Shown: positions 25,317 to 34,776, counted from the first letter of the stretch. The stretch: 64,000 nt of DNA from Mucilaginibacter sp. (GCF_028288185.1 NZ_JAQBOF010000025.1:1-64000); one strand, 5' to 3'. Notes: generated by a model from the sequence alone, not told the origin. Program-made: numbers and translations.

Positions 25317-26804
25317 ATGGGGATAGTAAAAGCGCAGGCCTATAAAAATACGATGGTATCATACGGCGGTATGGTAATAGCGTATATAAATACGGTTTTG
25401 CTTTTTCCTTTTTTTGTTAACCCGGCCCAATACGGTTTTTATACGCTGATAGTTAGCGTATCGGTACTTTACTCGCTGGTTGCTTCACTAGGTGTGCCCA
25501 GCATACTGGCTAAATACTTCCCCTTTTACCGTACGGATGACCGTAAACATAATGGATTTATGCATTGGGCGGCGGGGTTGGCGCTGGCCGGTTTTATTGT
25601 GGCAACATTAGTTTATGTTGTATTTAAACCGGTAATACTAGCGCAGTATGCGCAAAAGTCGCCCTTGTTTGCAGAGTACTATTATTACCTGATACCTTTA
25701 TCCTTTTTTGTATTATCCTTCAATTATTTGGAGATGACGGGGCGGATAGTATATCAAACTATCTATTCAAACTTCCTGCAAAATGTATTGCTGCGATTGC
25801 TGACTACAGGTTTCCTGTTGATGATAGCGGCTAAATGGATAAACTTTGAAGATTTTATATTTCTGTACATAGGTTGCAATGGCTTAATATCATTGCTGCT
25901 ATTTATAAGCATAGTTTATACCGGCAACTTCTCTTATCGGCTTAATGATTTTGGATTTAAAACCATTAAAAAACGCGAGGTTTTAAACTTTGGTTTATTC
26001 ACGGTAATATCAAGCGCCATATATGTGCTGCTGCAAAAGGTTGATACGTTAATGCTAAGCGCCATGGTTGGCGATGGTGTACAAGGTGTGTATAGCTGGT
26101 ATTTTAATATAGCCATAGTGATAAGTGTGCCGGCCCAGGCCCTAAGCAGAACCACCTATGCTATTGTTGCCGATGCCTGGAAATCAAACAATCGCGACAA
26201 CATTATCGAGGTTTATTATAAAACATCTATTATCCAGATGGTAATAGGCTGTTTGCTGTTTATCGGTATTATTGTAAATCGCGAAAACCTATATGCCATT
26301 GCCCGGAATAAAGAATACACCGACCCTAAATATTTTAACCTGTTTATAGTGATAGGCTTAGGGTTTTTAGTTGATATTACCGGCGGGCTAAATACTTATA
26401 TCATGACTACATCGCATAAATACCGCCTGGTTACCGGGTTTGTTATAGCGGCGGTTATATTTTGTGTCAGTCTAAATTATATACTCATACCAAAATACCA
26501 GGGCATGGGCGCGGCTATATCCTATTTATTAACCACCATAGGTTTAAATTTTGCCACCTGGTTATATATAAAATACCGGTTTAAAATGCAGCCGTTTAAT
26601 TACAAGCATATATTAGTAATTGGTATCGCGCTGATAGGCTGGGCAACGGGCCAATATTTTTGGCGAATGCCCAATGTTTTTTTGGATATTGTAGTACGTA
26701 GCGGGGTTACTACGCTGGTTTATGGTTTATTGGCCTATTACTTTAAAATATCTACCGATATTAATGAGAAGGCCGATGCCATGCTGAAAAAAGTTTTTCG
26801 GTAA
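25317..26804 (+). CDS. Oligosaccharide flippase (Wzx-like)
   Basis: 495-residue polytopic membrane protein with about 12-14 helices of the polysaccharide-biosynthesis/MATE-like flippase family. The N-terminal region (NTMVSYGGMVIAYINTVLLF, then VNPAQYGFYTLIVSVSVLYSL) and LLQKVDTLMLSAMVGDGVQGVYSWYFNIA are typical. Such proteins move lipid-linked oligosaccharides across the inner membrane. Its position inside a cluster of glycosyltransferases and methyltransferases agrees. No Wzy-like polymerase gene is seen nearby. Confidence 0.9.
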   Translation: MGIVKAQAYKNTMVSYGGMVIAYINTVLLFPFFVNPAQYGFYTLIVSVSVLYSLVASLGVPSILAKYFPFYRTDDRKHNGFMHWAAGLALAGFIVATLVYVVFKPVILAQYAQKSPLFAEYYYYLIPLSFFVLSFNYLEMTGRIVYQTIYSNFLQNVLLRLLTTGFLLMIAAKWINFEDFIFLYIGCNGLISLLLFISIVYTGNFSYRLNDFGFKTIKKREVLNFGLFTVISSAIYVLLQKVDTLMLSAMVGDGVQGVYSWYFNIAIVISVPAQALSRTTYAIVADAWKSNNRDNIIEVYYKTSIIQMVIGCLLFIGIIVNRENLYAIARNKEYTDPKYFNLFIVIGLGFLVDITGGLNTYIMTTSHKYRLVTGFVIAAVIFCVSLNYILIPKYQGMGAAISYLLTTIGLNFATWLYIKYRFKMQPFNYKHILVIGIALIGWATGQYFWRMPNVFLDIVVRSGVTTLVYGLLAYYFKISTDINEKADAMLKKVFR

Positions 26805-26840
26805 ATTAGATTGATAATTGAAATTGAATAAAATATAAAA

Positions 26841-27614
26841 ATGCAGGAAGTTAACAGCAGCGAAAACCTTAAAACGGCGTACGATAATTATTATGAAAAT
26901 AATGATGAAACCTGGCGCATGTTGGGTGCCAAATATAAGGTTGAGCATATTTTAACCGTTTGTAAAGGCTATACTTTTAACAAAGTACTAGAAGTTGGCG
27001 CAGGAGATGGTGTGATACTAAAACTATTGTCCGAAAAAAACTTCGCGCCCGAGCTGCACGCGGTCGAGCTATCGGCCAGTGGGGTAGAGCGCATTAAGGA
27101 AAGAAACATCCCCAGCATAAAGTCTGTACAGGAGTTTGATGGTTATCATCTGCCGTTTGAAGATGACAGTATGGACCTCATCATTCTTACCCATGTTTTA
27201 GAACATGTGGAGCATGAGCGCCTGTTATTACGCGAATTAAAACGTGTCGCAAAAATGGTGGTTATTGAAGTTCCGCGCGATTACCGCACCGGGGTTGATA
27301 CCCGCATTAAGCATTTTTTGGCTTACGGGCATATCAATGTTTATACGCCAACATCACTACGCTATTTATTGCTGACAGAGGGATTTGAAGTCGTAACAGA
27401 CCTGACCGATACCATCGCACCCGAAGTAACCAAGTTTTATACTTATATAACACTAAAAAAAACAAAGAACTTTTTAAGCTCGCTTAAAATTGATTTGGAG
27501 CATAATGTTAAAAAATTGGCTGCTGCTATCTTTGGTAAAAAGACAGAAGAAAAATTTGCCAATTACTATACGGTTTTATGCAAAAAAGCCGTTGAACAAC
27601 CTAAAGTGTTTTAA
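26841..27614 (+). CDS. SAM-dependent methyltransferase (glycan cluster)
   Basis: 257-residue class I methyltransferase: VLEVGAGDGVILKLLSE (motif I), HAVELSASGVERIKER, and DSMDLIILTHVLEHVEHERLLLRELKRVAKMVVIEVP. The chain ends right at the next gene: the TAA at 27612-27614 is followed directly by ATG at 27615, so translation is probably coupled to the glycosyltransferase downstream. Acceptor unknown. Confidence 0.87.
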   Translation: MQEVNSSENLKTAYDNYYENNDETWRMLGAKYKVEHILTVCKGYTFNKVLEVGAGDGVILKLLSEKNFAPELHAVELSASGVERIKERNIPSIKSVQEFDGYHLPFEDDSMDLIILTHVLEHVEHERLLLRELKRVAKMVVIEVPRDYRTGVDTRIKHFLAYGHINVYTPTSLRYLLLTEGFEVVTDLTDTIAPEVTKFYTYITLKKTKNFLSSLKIDLEHNVKKLAAAIFGKKTEEKFANYYTVLCKKAVEQPKVF

Positions 27615-28532
27615 ATGCAGAACCTTGCCCCTATAGCGCTATTTGTATATAACCGGCCCGAGCATACCCGCCGTACACTGGCTTATTTGCAAAAGAATTT
27701 GCTGGCTGATGAGTCGCGTTTGTTTATATTTTCTGATGGCCCAAAAACCGAAGCCGATAAAGACAAGGTTGATGAGGTAAGGGCATTAGCTAATGAGGTT
27801 ACCGGTTTTAAATCGGTTAAGGTAATAACCCGAAAGGAAAACCTGGGGCTGGCCAATTCTATAATTATTGGGGTGAGCCAATTGGTGAGCGAGTTTGGAA
27901 AGATCATTGTGTTTGAGGATGACATGATCTCATCGCCATATACGCTCGAGTATTTTAACGAGGGATTAACCAAATATCATGATGATGACGCGGTAATGCA
28001 TATCGGCGCTTATATGTATGACCTGGATGATAAAACCCTGCCCGATGCTTTTTTCCACCGTATTGCTACAAGTTGGGGTTGGGCAACATGGGCACGCGCC
28101 TGGCGCGATTTTGAGCCGGATATTGATAAACTGATGGCCCAATTTAACGTAGAACAAAAATACGATTTCTCGATAGGCTACACCATGAACTTCTGGAAAC
28201 AGATGGAAGAGTTTAAAGCGGGCAGAAACAACTCGTGGGCTATAAGGTGGTACGCGTCCATATTTCTAAAAGGAGGGCTTACGCTTAATCCCTCGCGCTC
28301 GCTGGTGCATAACATTGGGCATGACGGTACGGGCGTACACTCAAATATCGAAAACATGTATGGTGTTAATATCTCTAAAAACCCCATCAAGGATTTCCCT
28401 GTCGACCTAAAAGAAAATGAGCAGGCACATAATGCTATTAAACGTTTCCTGAAAAATCGCAAGGGTACTTTGCTGCAAAGGGGGATGCGGTTCTTTAAGC
28501 AGTGGCGGGTAAAGTCGGCTGTTAAGAAATAG
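27615..28532 (+). CDS. Glycosyltransferase, GT-A fold (GNT-I/GT2-like)
   Basis: 305 residues. It starts with IALFVYNRPEHTRRTLAYL, has FSDGPK, and the metal-binding block IIVFEDDMISSPYTLEYFNEG, a pattern of sugar transferases resembling GNT-I. SWGWATWARAWRDFEPD and WAIRWYASIFLKGG are conserved in Bacteroidota homologues as I recall them. It directly abuts the preceding methyltransferase and ends the first plus-strand part of the cluster at a large inverted repeat. Confidence 0.85.
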   Translation: MQNLAPIALFVYNRPEHTRRTLAYLQKNLLADESRLFIFSDGPKTEADKDKVDEVRALANEVTGFKSVKVITRKENLGLANSIIIGVSQLVSEFGKIIVFEDDMISSPYTLEYFNEGLTKYHDDDAVMHIGAYMYDLDDKTLPDAFFHRIATSWGWATWARAWRDFEPDIDKLMAQFNVEQKYDFSIGYTMNFWKQMEEFKAGRNNSWAIRWYASIFLKGGLTLNPSRSLVHNIGHDGTGVHSNIENMYGVNISKNPIKDFPVDLKENEQAHNAIKRFLKNRKGTLLQRGMRFFKQWRVKSAVKK

Positions 28533-28539
28533 CGCGAAA

Positions 28540-28613
28540 GTGTCACCCTGAGGCACTCGAAGGGTGAGCGTAAAGGCTTTTGCACATATGCTTCGAGTGC
28601 CTCAGCATGACAC
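28540..28613. repeat. Large inverted repeat between convergent glycan genes
   Basis: Arms 28540-28562 and 28591-28613 match at 21 of 23 positions (core CTGAGGCACTCGAAG). They lie between a plus-strand glycosyltransferase and a minus-strand methyltransferase. CCCCTTTT follows, so it may also stop transcription. The type (GTCACCCTGAG) looks like a dispersed intergenic palindrome. Confidence 0.7.
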
Positions 28614-28622
28614 CCCTTTTAA

Positions 28623-29372
28623 TTAGTTTTTCATCGCCTTCACCACAATATACGGCGACAGGGCCTTGCTCTCAAACGGTGCTATTTTGGTAATAACTTT
28701 CCCTGCAAACCATAATCCCTTAACAAACGCCTTGGCTAAAGCAGATTGCGTACCCTTATTCTCTAACCACATAGAAAACTTGCCGTAGTAGTATGATTCT
28801 ACCTCGGTTAATCCTAACTGCTTACAGCAGTCGGCAAGCAGGGCGGGGTCCATACATTCAATGTAGTGTTTGTTATAATTTTCCAGGTCGAACTTGCGCT
28901 GTATCCAGCCGTTTATGCTTTTAAAATTAGGCAGGGTTATAAACAGTGTTCCGCCGGTTTTTAAGAATGGCAGGTGGGTTGCTATAATGGCTTTGGTATC
29001 TTTAAAATGCTCTATTAAGCCGAAGGATAATACCATATCATACTGCTCGGCAGGTTGATAGGTAAACAGGTCGGCTTCAATAATTTTAACATCACCGTCT
29101 TTTAAACCGTTCTTCTTCAGCAATTCGTTTATCAATCCCTGGTGAATAAAATAGTCGAACAGGGTGGTATCCATGTTCTCATATTTTTTAAGGTAGATGG
29201 CATAATATCCAGGGAACCCGCCCAACTCTATCGCTGTTTGGTAGCCTTTATCGGCTTTAAGTTTGCCAAGGATATCGCCAAAAATATAATCACGCTTAAT
29301 ACTAAAAATCAACCCCAGTCTTGATTCCCAAAATGCTTTCCAAAAAGAACGATCTGTTAAATTATTATCCAT
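28623..29372 (-). CDS. SAM-dependent methyltransferase (minus-strand pair)
   Basis: 249 residues: AIELGGFPGYYAIYLKKY replaces the usual E-x-G-x-G motif I, then YDMVLSFGLIEHFKDTKAIIATHLPFLKTGGTLFITLPN covers motifs II-III. It belongs with the class I enzymes. It lies opposite to the flanking glycan genes and downstream of the acetyltransferase gene (16 bp gap), forming a two-gene minus-strand unit. Substrate unknown. Confidence 0.82.
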   Translation of the reverse strand: MDNNLTDRSFWKAFWESRLGLIFSIKRDYIFGDILGKLKADKGYQTAIELGGFPGYYAIYLKKYENMDTTLFDYFIHQGLINELLKKNGLKDGDVKIIEADLFTYQPAEQYDMVLSFGLIEHFKDTKAIIATHLPFLKTGGTLFITLPNFKSINGWIQRKFDLENYNKHYIECMDPALLADCCKQLGLTEVESYYYGKFSMWLENKGTQSALAKAFVKGLWFAGKVITKIAPFESKALSPYIVVKAMKN

Positions 29373-29388
29373 GTATGCTGTCAGCCTA

Positions 29389-29901
29389 TTATAAATTCTC
29401 CGCGGTGTCCTTCTTGTCCAATACCCTTGCCGGGTTACCCACCACCACGCTATTGGCTGGTATGCTTTTGGTAACTACAGATCCTGCGCCTATAACTACG
29501 TTATCGCCAATTTCGACATCGCCAATTATAACAACGTTGGCGCCAATATCAACATTGTTGCCAATGCGCGGCGCACGGCCAAAGGTGCCGTCGGCTTGTT
29601 TTTTGTGGCCGATGGTGGTGCTGTTTCGTAAAGTGCAGTTATCGCCAATAACAACGCCCAGGTTTATTACCAATGCCTGTCCATGAAATAAAGATAACCC
29701 CCTGCCAATAGTAGTTTTACGCGGAATTTCAATACCCCAAACCCACTCTACCAGGTAACGATAAAACATCAGGTATGGAAAAAATATCACCTTGGTTATC
29801 ATAGACCGGTTAATTAACATTACCAGCCTGAACAAAAACATAACAAGCTGTCCCTTCAAATTTCTATGGTTTGATTGCCAATCCTGAAATAAATAGCTCA
29901 T
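29389..29901 (-). CDS. Serine acetyltransferase-like hexapeptide acyltransferase
   Basis: 170 residues. The C-terminal two-thirds is a left-handed beta-helix of hexapeptide repeats (IGDNCTLRNSTTIG, IGNNVDIGANVVIIGDVEIGDNVVIGAGSVVTKSIPANSVVVGNPA), and LSLFHGQALVIN provides the expected catalytic His. It is shorter at the N-terminus than true CysE, which fits cluster-borne sugar O- or N-acetyltransferases. The context, in the glycan cluster and just upstream of a methyltransferase, favours glycan acetylation over cysteine synthesis. Confidence 0.82.
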   Translation of the reverse strand: MSYLFQDWQSNHRNLKGQLVMFLFRLVMLINRSMITKVIFFPYLMFYRYLVEWVWGIEIPRKTTIGRGLSLFHGQALVINLGVVIGDNCTLRNSTTIGHKKQADGTFGRAPRIGNNVDIGANVVIIGDVEIGDNVVIGAGSVVTKSIPANSVVVGNPARVLDKKDTAENL

Positions 29902-29967
29902 GCGGGTTAACTGCTTTGGGTGTTTGTTTATTGAATAATCAAAAGTAAAATTTTTCGGCGTAATAAT

Positions 29968-30057
29968 AGCAGAAAGCTAAAAGCAGAAAGACCAAAGCAA
30001 ACTAAAGTACAAAGCAATTGAAAAAAGCTTTCTGCTTTAGTCTTTTAGCTTTCTGCT
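29968..30057. repeat. AGCAGAAAGCTAAAAG inverted repeat
   Basis: AGCAGAAAGCTAAAAG (29968-29983) has a perfect inverse at 30042-30057, with further partial copies of AGCAGAAAG between. It lies between divergent genes, so it is not a terminator. One of the dispersed palindrome families of this window. Confidence 0.65.
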
Positions 30058-30064
30058 TTATTAG

Positions 30065-30072
30065 TATACTTG
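30065..30072 (+). promoter_or_regulatory. Candidate -7 box, 5 bp from start codon
   Basis: TATACTTG (5 of 6 defined bases of TAnnTTTG), 5 bp before the ATG at 30078; would give a leaderless or near-leaderless message. Confidence 0.35.
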
Positions 30073-30077
30073 TGACA

Positions 30078-31340
30078 ATGAAAGTAACGCTCATCAATAC
30101 ATCCGATGCCGGGGGGGGTGCACCTGCCGCTTGTATGCGCCTGTTAAAGGCGCTGGTTGGGCAAAAGACTGACGCGGCATTACTGGTACAAGATAAAAAA
30201 ACTATTGACGATAATGTTCAGGGTATTGCCACTAGCTTTGTTACGAGGTTAAAAGCGCAAATTAATTTCTTACGTGAGCGTATCCCCTTTATATTATTTC
30301 ATGAAAAGGATAAATCGGTACGGTTTGCATTCTCGCCAGCCAATTCGGGTACAAGCATCAAAAATAATTTTTTAGTTACCGGTGCGGATATTTTACACCT
30401 GCACTGGACAAACTCCGGCTTCCTATCCATTACCGACTTGAAAGAACTGGTTGATACCGGCAAACCTATTGTTTGGACGCTGCATGATATGTGGGCCTTT
30501 ACTGGTGGTTGCCATTACTCGGGCATCTGCGATAATTTTATGCGCGAATGTGGCAATTGCCCTTTTTTGCGGGATGCCGATGAAAATGATATTTCGCATA
30601 TCGGCTGGCTGCGCAAAGCCGCGCTGTTTAAGGATGCTAAAAATATAACCTTTGTAACCTGCAGCCAATGGCTGGCCGGGGTTGCTAAGCAGAGTTCATT
30701 GATAAAAGATTTCAGGATAGAGGCTATTCCAAATCCTATAGATATAGATATTTTTTCGCCGAAGGATAAAGCGGCGGCAAGAGAAAAAAGAGGAATTGAT
30801 GCCGATGCCAAAATTATCCTTTTCGGCGCGGCTAATATTAACGATAAGCGCAAAGGCATTACTTACCTGGTGGATGCCCTGAATATTTTAAAAGCCAATT
30901 ATCCGCAAAGCGAAAAAATAGAAATAGTAATATTTGGTAAGAACAAACATTTTGATGTAACACAATTGCCGTTTAAGGTGCATGAGTTAAATCTCATTAG
31001 CTCGCAAGAAGAGCTGGCTGACGTTTATAGTATGGCCGATTTGTTTATAACATCATCATTAGAAGATAACCTGCCCAATACCGTTATGGAAGCTTTGGCT
31101 TGCGGCACGCCCGTGGTTGCTTTTAATACAGGCGGTATACCCGAAATGGTAGACCATCAGCAGAATGGTTATTTAGCTCAATTTAAATCTGCCGGGGATA
31201 TGGCTAAAGGATTACAAGAGGTATTGAATGGTGATGCTAAGCTGTCAGGAAACGCCCGCCAAAAGGTGCTTGATAATTATACCAACGAAAAAGTGGCCCA
31301 ACAATATATTAACCTGTATCAATCCATTATAAAACAATGA
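30078..31340 (+). CDS. Glycosyltransferase family 4 (WcaC-like)
   Basis: 420 residues from the ATG at 30078. The 20-codon upstream extension is encoded by the AGCAGAAAG repeat and was rejected. N-terminal TLINTSDAGGGAPAACMRLLKAL, TLHDMWAFTGGCHYSG and CGNCPFL are typical of WcaC-like exopolysaccharide transferases. The C-terminal SSLEDNLPNTVMEALACGTPVVAFNTGGIPEMV carries the E-x7-E retaining donor motif. Its stop overlaps the next GT2 start by 4 bp. Donor and acceptor not predictable. Confidence 0.92.
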   Translation: MKVTLINTSDAGGGAPAACMRLLKALVGQKTDAALLVQDKKTIDDNVQGIATSFVTRLKAQINFLRERIPFILFHEKDKSVRFAFSPANSGTSIKNNFLVTGADILHLHWTNSGFLSITDLKELVDTGKPIVWTLHDMWAFTGGCHYSGICDNFMRECGNCPFLRDADENDISHIGWLRKAALFKDAKNITFVTCSQWLAGVAKQSSLIKDFRIEAIPNPIDIDIFSPKDKAAAREKRGIDADAKIILFGAANINDKRKGITYLVDALNILKANYPQSEKIEIVIFGKNKHFDVTQLPFKVHELNLISSQEELADVYSMADLFITSSLEDNLPNTVMEALACGTPVVAFNTGGIPEMVDHQQNGYLAQFKSAGDMAKGLQEVLNGDAKLSGNARQKVLDNYTNEKVAQQYINLYQSIIKQ

Positions 31341-32095
31341 GAGCAGGCCAGCCCATATTATCTGTAATAACCGTTGTTTATAATAACGTGGCTGATATTG
31401 AGCGCACACTGCTTTCGGTATTGAACCAAACTTATAAGGGGATTGAGTACATTGTTATAGATGGCGGATCAACCGATGGTACAGTACCGATAATTGAAAA
31501 ATATAAAGACCGGCTCACTAAATTCATCAGCGAAAAAGATAACGGGATCTATGATGCCATGAACAAGGGGCTTATTTTGGCAACAGGTGATTACGTGTTG
31601 TTCATGAACTCGGCAGACGAGATCTACTCGGCTGATACTATAGCGAATGTGTTTGCTACTGCCCCCAATGCAGATATCTATTACGGCGAAACAGAAATGA
31701 TTGATGCATCAAGCAAAAGTTTGGGCCAGCGTCGCCATAAAGCCCCGGCCAATTTTACGTGGAAAAGTTTTAAATATGGCATGAGCGTAAGCCACCAGGC
31801 TATTTACATTAAACGCGCATTGGTTGAGCCATATGACCCGCAATACCAATTAAGCGCCGATATCGACTGGATATTACGCGCAGCTAAAAAAGCTAAAACC
31901 ATTGTAAACGTAAACCAATACGTTGCTAAATATCAGGTAGGCGGAATGTCGAAACTTAAACACCGCCAAAGCCTGGCCGAGCGCTTTGATATTATGAAAA
32001 AGCATTATGGTTTGTTGCCAACGCTATTTAACCACGGCATTATCGCATTTAAGTTGGGATGGTATTGGTTGAGGAATAGGAGGACGAACGATTGA
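31337..32095 (+). CDS. Glycosyltransferase family 2
   Basis: 252-residue inverting GT-A enzyme. LSVITVVYNNVADIERTLLSVLNQTYKGIEYIVIDGGSTDGT is the nucleotide-sugar binding start, FISEKDNGIYDAMNKGL and LFMNSADEIY provide the metal-site region, and SHQAIYIKRAL plus YQLSADIDWILR complete the WcaA/SpsA-like pattern. It overlaps the GT4 gene by 4 bp and is the last gene of the plus-strand glycan cluster. Confidence 0.92.
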   Translation: MRAGQPILSVITVVYNNVADIERTLLSVLNQTYKGIEYIVIDGGSTDGTVPIIEKYKDRLTKFISEKDNGIYDAMNKGLILATGDYVLFMNSADEIYSADTIANVFATAPNADIYYGETEMIDASSKSLGQRRHKAPANFTWKSFKYGMSVSHQAIYIKRALVEPYDPQYQLSADIDWILRAAKKAKTIVNVNQYVAKYQVGGMSKLKHRQSLAERFDIMKKHYGLLPTLFNHGIIAFKLGWYWLRNRRTND

Positions 32096-32102
32096 CCGAT
32101 AA

Positions 32103-32200
32103 CAATTTGTCATTGCGAGCGTAGCGTGGCAATCGCGAACTATTATCCGCATTGCATCCTTGCGATTGCCGCGCTCGTTCCTCGCTCGCAATGACAATTG
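32103..32200. repeat. GTCATTGCGAG inverted repeat
   Basis: GTCATTGCGAGCG near 32109 and CGCTCGCAATGAC near 32182-32194 face each other, with GGCAATCGC/GCGATTGCC as inner arms. The same GTCATTGCGAGGAACGAAGC family occurs at 62761 and 63990 (reverse). It lies just before a terminator, between convergent units. Confidence 0.75.
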
Positions 32201-32206
32201 GGTAAT

Positions 32207-32243
32207 AAAAAGGGGTGCTGAATGAAATTCAGCACCCCTTTTT
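32207..32243. terminator. Bidirectional terminator
   Basis: AAAAAGGGGTGCTGAAT pairs with ATTCAGCACCCCTTTTT around a 3-base loop. It separates the plus-strand glycan cluster from the minus-strand YfhO gene. A second hairpin (AGCCTTAC/GTAAGGCT, about 32254-32283) lies next to the YfhO stop. Confidence 0.9.
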
Positions 32244-32292
32244 ATGTGAGCAAGCCTTACGAAGTTTTAAAAACTTTGTAAGGCTGTAATAA

Positions 32293-34776
32293 TTACGCCT
32301 TCTTTCCTGTCGGCTTTTTCTTATTCTCAGAATATCCTGCAAAGCCCAACGCTAGTACCAGCAATACAGATCCTGCTAATGAGATATTTTCGCCTGCATA
32401 GTATGAAGCAGGGTGAAATATAAATTCTATTTTATGATTGCCTACCGGTATTTGTGCGGCGCGTAAAATATAGTCAGCACGGAAGTAAGGGGTTTGTACC
32501 CCATCTAACTTCATGGTCCAGCCCTTGTCGTAATAAACCTCAGAGAATACGGCAATTTGCAATGAGGTTGAGCTGCTTTGATAAACCATGTGATCCGGGT
32601 TGTAGTTTACCAGTTTGATGGTAGCGTTTGTATCAACAAATGCCGATTTCTCATCAATTAAGCTTTTATATTTTTGATCGATAATAGCTTCGTCCTTAGG
32701 CGAAAAGCTGCTTATAGCCTGCATTTCTTCATCGGCATTTTTAGCATATTTTATGCTATGCACAAACCATGCATGCCCGCAAGCGGTTGCATTGTTTTGC
32801 ATGCCAAAATTCTGTGTTTTTTGATCCTGGGTAATAATGTATTTAACATTCATCATATCCAAAACATCATGATTAACACTTTTAGCAAACTGGCTATCCA
32901 GTATTTCCTGGTAACGCTTTAAGCGTGCTGCCGAATAGCCGCTGAATGATTTATGGAAAAACGGGTTAACCAAATCATAGGTTTGCGATACTGTAGTATC
33001 AAACACCCTGAAATCAGGGTCGGTATCCCGGGCTATAAATTGATCTACCACGCGTGGCTGTGGTTTGTTCGATTCTTGTTTTTCGGTAAAGTTTTCGTCT
33101 TTTAAATAACGTTTATCTATTTGCCAAACATCAACCAAAATCAAGGCTAAAAAGCCAACCGATAATATAGTGGCGTTAATTTTATGTTTAATAAATGCCC
33201 ATAATAAACCAAACGCAATCACTACAAATATTAATGAGCGTATAGCATCTGCGCGCTCAAGAGCCATCCTGTCTTTAACAATAGCGTTTGATACCGCGGT
33301 GGCTACAGCAGTGTCATTTTGCAGGGCTTGTGCAAGTGCCTGCACGCCGTTTGCCTGCTCTGCTGATCTAAAGCTTAATAAAACTTCGGGCAGGGCTATC
33401 AGCACTAATAATAAACCGCCGGTAATATACAAGGCTATCTTTAGCTTTTTGAAAACCTCTTTACTATCAACTGCTTCCAAAACTTCCTTAATAGCTAAAA
33501 ATGCCAGTATCGGGAAACAAAGGGCCGCGACCGCCAGTACAGATTCTACCGTCCGGAATTTATTATAGAGCGGGAAGTAGTTGAAAAACAGATCGGATAC
33601 ATAAGGCCAGTTACCGCCGAAAGAAAGCAGCATTGTTAAAACCACAGTTGCCAGCAACCACCATTTTACGCGGTTTTTAACAACCAACAATCCAAATATA
33701 AACAGGAAACAAATGGCAGCGCCAAAGTAAAACGGTCCGCTGGTATTAGGTTTAGTACCCCAATAAGTACCCATGCCGGGGAATCCGCCGATTTGGTTAG
33801 CCATTCTTATAGCCTGGTCCGCAGGAACGCTGCGTGCAGTAAATACTTTTACAGTTTCAGAATTTTCGTCTAAGACCTCGGTAGAGCTGCCACCGCCGTA
33901 TGCGTTAGGTACTAAAAACGTAAAGCACTCGCCAACGCTTTGGCTGTAGCTATAAGCATAATCTTTAGCCAGGCCGCTGCTTGGCTCGGTTGTATGCTGC
34001 GTTAAGTTTGATTGCCCCCTTATAGTTTCTTTACCATAATCATAAGTGCTCCAAAGTATAGACGCGTTTACCGTTACAGCCAACAACAAAGCACCGCCTA
34101 AATAAGCTAATGATTTAAAATACGGGCCGGTTGTTTTTGATTTTATGGCGTGATATAATTCAATGCCTGCTAAAATTAATATAGCCAGCATTAAATAATA
34201 AGTCATTTGTATGTGATTGGCACGGATCTCCATGGTGAGGAAAAGCGCCGTAAGCGCGCCGCCCAATATGTATTTTCCGCGCAGCGTTAATATTATACTG
34301 GCCAATATAGGCGCAAAAAACGCTATTGCATAAGCCTGGTTGGAGTGCCCCGCCACCAGCAAAATGATATTGTAGGATGAAAAGGTAAATGCAATGGCAC
34401 CCGCTGCCGATAACCACGGATTCAATTTTAATACTATGAACAGGAAGTATGTACCCAATAAAAATATCAATACCGTATCAATAGGGTTTGGGAACACCGC
34501 TTTTAGCGCATGGATAACATGTGTAGTAATATTAGCTTTATACGGAGCCCAAAGCTGGAAAGCGGGCATCCCTCCAAATATTTGATTGGTCCACAATATG
34601 GTGGTGTCTTTTGCTTTATAAGCGTCAATTTCAGCAGCCGAGGATTGAGCCCCGGTAACATCGGCCTGCCCTAAAGTTTTACCCTGGAAAGCAGGGGTAA
34701 AGTATAAGAAGCAGATCACTAAAAAAATTCCTGTAATGGCGAAGTGAATGCCATTGCGCTTAAACCAGTTATTCAT
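32293..34776 (-). CDS. YfhO-family membrane protein
   Basis: 827 residues with about a dozen transmembrane helices and a C-terminal extracytoplasmic domain (about 560-790; FHKSFSGYSAARLKRYQEI, MMNVKYIITQD, PVGNHKIEFIFHP) plus a last helix. YfhO proteins resemble GT-C-fold glycosyltransferases that use lipid-linked sugars; members are linked to teichoic-acid glycosylation in Firmicutes. Here the neighbouring glycan cluster makes a sugar-transfer role plausible (inference). TATTTTTG 33 bp upstream is a possible -7 box. It is downstream of two small minus-strand genes. Confidence 0.87.
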   Translation of the reverse strand: MNNWFKRNGIHFAITGIFLVICFLYFTPAFQGKTLGQADVTGAQSSAAEIDAYKAKDTTILWTNQIFGGMPAFQLWAPYKANITTHVIHALKAVFPNPIDTVLIFLLGTYFLFIVLKLNPWLSAAGAIAFTFSSYNIILLVAGHSNQAYAIAFFAPILASIILTLRGKYILGGALTALFLTMEIRANHIQMTYYLMLAILILAGIELYHAIKSKTTGPYFKSLAYLGGALLLAVTVNASILWSTYDYGKETIRGQSNLTQHTTEPSSGLAKDYAYSYSQSVGECFTFLVPNAYGGGSSTEVLDENSETVKVFTARSVPADQAIRMANQIGGFPGMGTYWGTKPNTSGPFYFGAAICFLFIFGLLVVKNRVKWWLLATVVLTMLLSFGGNWPYVSDLFFNYFPLYNKFRTVESVLAVAALCFPILAFLAIKEVLEAVDSKEVFKKLKIALYITGGLLLVLIALPEVLLSFRSAEQANGVQALAQALQNDTAVATAVSNAIVKDRMALERADAIRSLIFVVIAFGLLWAFIKHKINATILSVGFLALILVDVWQIDKRYLKDENFTEKQESNKPQPRVVDQFIARDTDPDFRVFDTTVSQTYDLVNPFFHKSFSGYSAARLKRYQEILDSQFAKSVNHDVLDMMNVKYIITQDQKTQNFGMQNNATACGHAWFVHSIKYAKNADEEMQAISSFSPKDEAIIDQKYKSLIDEKSAFVDTNATIKLVNYNPDHMVYQSSSTSLQIAVFSEVYYDKGWTMKLDGVQTPYFRADYILRAAQIPVGNHKIEFIFHPASYYAGENISLAGSVLLVLALGFAGYSENKKKPTGKKA

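Noticed and set aside
30018..30077. 20-codon N-terminal extension of the GT4 gene
   Set aside because: Encoded by the AGCAGAAAGC palindromic repeat; homologues begin at MKVTLINTSDAGGG-like sequence.
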